Source of the DNA: Lachnospiraceae bacterium UBA3801
Lineage (GTDB): Bacteria; Bacillota; Clostridia; Lachnospirales; Lachnospiraceae
Assembly: GCA_002368685.1 (NCBI GenBank)
Contig: DFEN01000141.1
Span: forward strand, 1 to 25,258
Direction: 5' to 3'
DNA: 25,258 bases
The position numbers and the translations under genes were made by a program. The notes under the pieces are model-generated. The model was not told the DNA's origin. It did no database searches and saw only the letters and a program-made list of their open reading frames with translations. This document shows positions 23,445 through 25,258 of the stretch, in pieces; the first letter of the stretch is position 1, and the number at the start of each line of letters is the position of its first letter.

Positions 23445-23459
23445 AAAAACTATAGATAA
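23445..23459. repeat. 15-bp direct repeat, copy 2 (AAAAACTATAGATAA)
   Basis: It is identical to 22901-22915. It abuts the upstream limit of the Rpn remnant (an in-frame stop falls inside it) and contains the stop codon of the minus-strand gene 23450-24031. Confidence 0.75.
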
Positions 23460-24031
23460 TTAAATTCAAGATTTCTTTCTGCTAATGTTTCATTATCTTC
23501 TTTTCGAAGAAAATAAACTGTAAGCTTTATTACAAAGAAATAATAACCTATCTGATTTAATGAAGCTATCCTAAGTATATTCTGATTCTTAATTCCATTT
23601 GTAATCAATTTTTTGCTATATGGATTTATATATTCAAATGAAATATACTTATCCGATAAAACCGAATCATCAATAAACATAAAATCGAATATTTTATTTT
23701 TTTTAAGATCAACCAAATTCCCTTTAAATGCTTCTAAAGGTAGAATAGGTGCCAATAACACCATATCTTTGTTATCCAAATTACAAGAAGTTGTAATTAC
23801 AAATGCATCTGCTACAAAGTTCTGTAGTTCACCATTATCATCAAAAAAAGAAAATGGAACTTTAGATAAAATATCTCCTTGCGAAAGCTGATTTAACGGT
23901 CTATGCATCAAATATTTAATTTGTTCCCCATTTTTTTCAAATTGAGAAATTGCTTTCTTTGCTCCATCTCTAAAATCAGGTGAAACAGATGGTAATACAC
24001 TATCTACAAAATCAATAAATTCACTCAGCAT
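23450..24031 (-). CDS. Unknown 193-aa protein, third gene of a three-gene operon
   Basis: I cannot name the family. The soluble protein has a recognisable core with QGDILSKVPFSFFDDNGE, then VADAFVITTSCNLDNKDMVLLAPILPLEAF, a pattern (small GD-turn, short beta strands, TTSCNLD, L-A-P-I-L-P) seen in uncharacterised small proteins of accessory regions. The rest is rich in Asn, Lys and Ile. Its ATG overlaps the stop of the preceding gene by 7 nt (ATGCTGA), so it is translationally coupled. The stop codon lies in copy 2 of the 15-bp repeat, so its last three codons may not be native. Confidence 0.65.
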   Translation of the reverse strand: MLSEFIDFVDSVLPSVSPDFRDGAKKAISQFEKNGEQIKYLMHRPLNQLSQGDILSKVPFSFFDDNGELQNFVADAFVITTSCNLDNKDMVLLAPILPLEAFKGNLVDLKKNKIFDFMFIDDSVLSDKYISFEYINPYSKKLITNGIKNQNILRIASLNQIGYYFFVIKLTVYFLRKEDNETLAERNLEFNYL

Positions 24032-24372
24032 AAGTCGAAGAAGTTCACCCCCGTTGGTTTAGATATTTTCTTAATATAATCTGATGTACTTTTCATTTCC
24101 TCATATGTAGCATCGCGCATATCTCCAAACAGAGAACTTGCATCATCCATCAATCTGTTTTGTTTTATATTTTCAAATTGTTTATTATCATTCATGTTCA
24201 TAGCTGCATTATAATTCTGATAATCATTATTTATATAATATCCATTTGTCTCATATTGTGAATTACTAATAACTGTAGTGTTATTCGGGTTAATAGTACC
24301 AGCTGTACCAGCCATTAAACCAACTACCAATAATGTTCCAGTAACACTTCTGGCAATATTTTCTTGCATCAT
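24025..24372 (-). CDS. Small single-pass membrane protein, second gene of a three-gene operon
   Basis: The product is 115 aa. After a short N-terminus it has one hydrophobic segment (about 11-27, TGTLLVVGLMAGTAGTI) which could be a membrane anchor or an uncleaved signal. The remainder is polar and Asn/Tyr-rich (NGYYINNDYQNYN) with a helical tail (ATYEEMKSTSDYIKKI). No family is recognised. GAGGTGA lies 8 nt upstream of ATGATG; the start overlaps the preceding stop by 4 nt (ATGA), and its own end overlaps the next gene by 7 nt. Confidence 0.65.
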   Translation of the reverse strand: MMQENIARSVTGTLLVVGLMAGTAGTINPNNTTVISNSQYETNGYYINNDYQNYNAAMNMNDNKQFENIKQNRLMDDASSLFGDMRDATYEEMKSTSDYIKKISKPTGVNFFDLC

Positions 24373-25103
24373 AAATATTCACCTCTTTCAATAAGATTAC
24401 TAAGTCTATTATGGAACATCAAACTCATCTCATCTAAAATATCATTAATTCTATCCTTATTGGATTTATAGTTTGCATCTCTATTAAAACCAAGCCTGTC
24501 ATTTATATCTATGGTAGAACCTATAGATTCAAATTCCTGATTATTTATATCAAGCGTTCCTCTTTTACTGATATCGATACCCTTTTTGTATATTCTTGCA
24601 TTTTGAAGCATAATATTAACAAATAAATCTTTTTCAGTTTCAAAGGTATATCTAATATTTATGTCATATAAACCATTTATTTTCTGAGAATTCAATAACT
24701 TGTCAGATAATACCTTGCATCCATCCTGTAAGATTTCATCATAAATTAAATTAGTAACAACACCTATGTAACTATAATTATTGTTTGTTAAAGAATCTAA
24801 AAACATAAACACACTATTCATTCTTTCTCTTATGTATCCCACACATGAATCCCAGTCTTTTTCGAAACCATCATTATAAATTACCGAAAATGTAGTAGCA
24901 ATAGGAGAAATATTAAGCGTTCCATGTCTATGATGTGTATTAATTATTATCCTTGGAACTTCTAGAGGAGCATTTTCAGGCATGCTAAAAACTGTCCCTT
25001 CATCAAAAAAATCATTTAATATCTGTTTATTTTTGTAATAAGTTTCATTAATTTTCTCTATTCTATTATATGTAACAGAAACTGATGTGTTTTGAAAAAC
25101 CAT
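24369..25103 (-). CDS. Unknown 244-aa protein, first gene of a three-gene operon
   Basis: The ATG at 25103 (MVFQNTSVSV) is chosen because AAAGGAG lies 5 nt upstream; the frame extends to 25157 without a ribosome site. No family is recognised. It has no signal or membrane segment. The N-terminal half alternates strands and helices (EVPRIIINTHHRHGTLNISP, then DSCVGYIRERMNSVFMFLDS); the second half has NLIYDEI, DINIRYTFETEKDLFVNIM and ends in a helix with RLSNLIERGEYL. It begins a compact operon with its own promoter (25172-25200), is A/T-rich, and sits among IS remnants, all consistent with a transferred accessory or defence-like module. Function is not inferred. Confidence 0.7.
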   Translation of the reverse strand: MVFQNTSVSVTYNRIEKINETYYKNKQILNDFFDEGTVFSMPENAPLEVPRIIINTHHRHGTLNISPIATTFSVIYNDGFEKDWDSCVGYIRERMNSVFMFLDSLTNNNYSYIGVVTNLIYDEILQDGCKVLSDKLLNSQKINGLYDINIRYTFETEKDLFVNIMLQNARIYKKGIDISKRGTLDINNQEFESIGSTIDINDRLGFNRDANYKSNKDRINDILDEMSLMFHNRLSNLIERGEYL

Positions 25104-25171
25104 TATGTCTCCTTTATTAATCCATTTCAAATCATTTAATAGGCTTAAACAGCTCACAACTTCCCAAAGAT

Positions 25172-25200
25172 ATTATACATAAAAAAATGGGGGGATTCAA
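25172..25200 (-). promoter_or_regulatory. Promoter of the three-gene unknown operon
   Basis: The minus strand has TTGAAT (25195-25200), 17 bp containing a C6-A-T7 run, then a perfect TATAAT (25172-25177). The leader is about 60 nt to the ATG at 25103. The spacer homopolymers could vary in length by slippage. To the right, up to 25258, I see no supported gene. Confidence 0.75.
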
Positions 25201-25258
25201 TGATTTTCAGCCTGAAGATGGAGTAAATCTGTTGTCAGTTGGGAGAGCATAAAAAGAA

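Noticed and set aside
25228..25252. tRNA-like string GTCAGTTGGGAGAGCAT near the right edge.
   Set aside because: It resembles a D-arm, but the GCTC half of the stem is TGTC here and does not pair with GAGC, and no acceptor or anticodon arm can be placed before the window ends.

Overview
The window most resembles a chromosomal segment of an anaerobic Firmicute, probably Lachnospiraceae. Reasons: maturation genes for an [FeFe]-hydrogenase, GGAGG-type ribosome binding sites, moderate-to-high A+T, and a remnant of an Rpn-type PD-(D/E)XK 'transposase' of the kind abundant in that family. The assignment is from protein character only; no marker gene is present.

Left part (1-7.3 kb), transport and regulation. 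The C-terminal part of an Lsa/Vga-like ABC-F protein is followed by a short, degenerate BirA-like regulator. This meets, tail to tail, a sodium:solute symporter whose promoter -35 box lies inside a near-perfect BirA-type operator, TGTCAACC-N14-GGTTGACA. The group looks like a biotin-responsive uptake unit built around an SSS-family transporter instead of BioY. A second SSS symporter follows, and then a divergent two-component system with an intramembrane-sensing type histidine kinase.

Middle (7.3-14.3 kb). A minus-strand operon runs TM1266-family small protein, hydE, hydG, hydF (H-cluster maturation). In front of it lies an apparently structured leader of about 120 nt that ends in an intrinsic terminator, which suggests attenuation or riboswitch-like control. 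Upstream of that, same strand, is a calcium-type P-type ATPase.

Right-middle (14.4-19.9 kb). A divergent operon encodes a MacB/LolD-type ATPase, a 1059-residue FtsX-type permease with a long periplasm-side coiled coil containing eleven tandem heptads, and a GNAT acetyltransferase. It faces a YitT-family membrane protein across a shared GC-rich hairpin.

Far right (19.9-25.3 kb), a visibly A/T-richer accessory island. It holds a SUKH-domain membrane protein whose 5' end is replaced by an IS21 remnant, an unknown membrane protein whose 3' end reads into the same IS end, a second istB fragment, an ISL3-type transposase fragment, a 13-bp-period ACCCTA array, a frameshifted Rpn remnant bounded by a 15-bp direct repeat, and a tightly overlapped three-gene operon of unknown function with its own good promoter. 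That three-gene unit, the BirA-box/SSS/degenerate-BirA set and the hydrogenase leader RNA are the best candidates for undescribed biology here.
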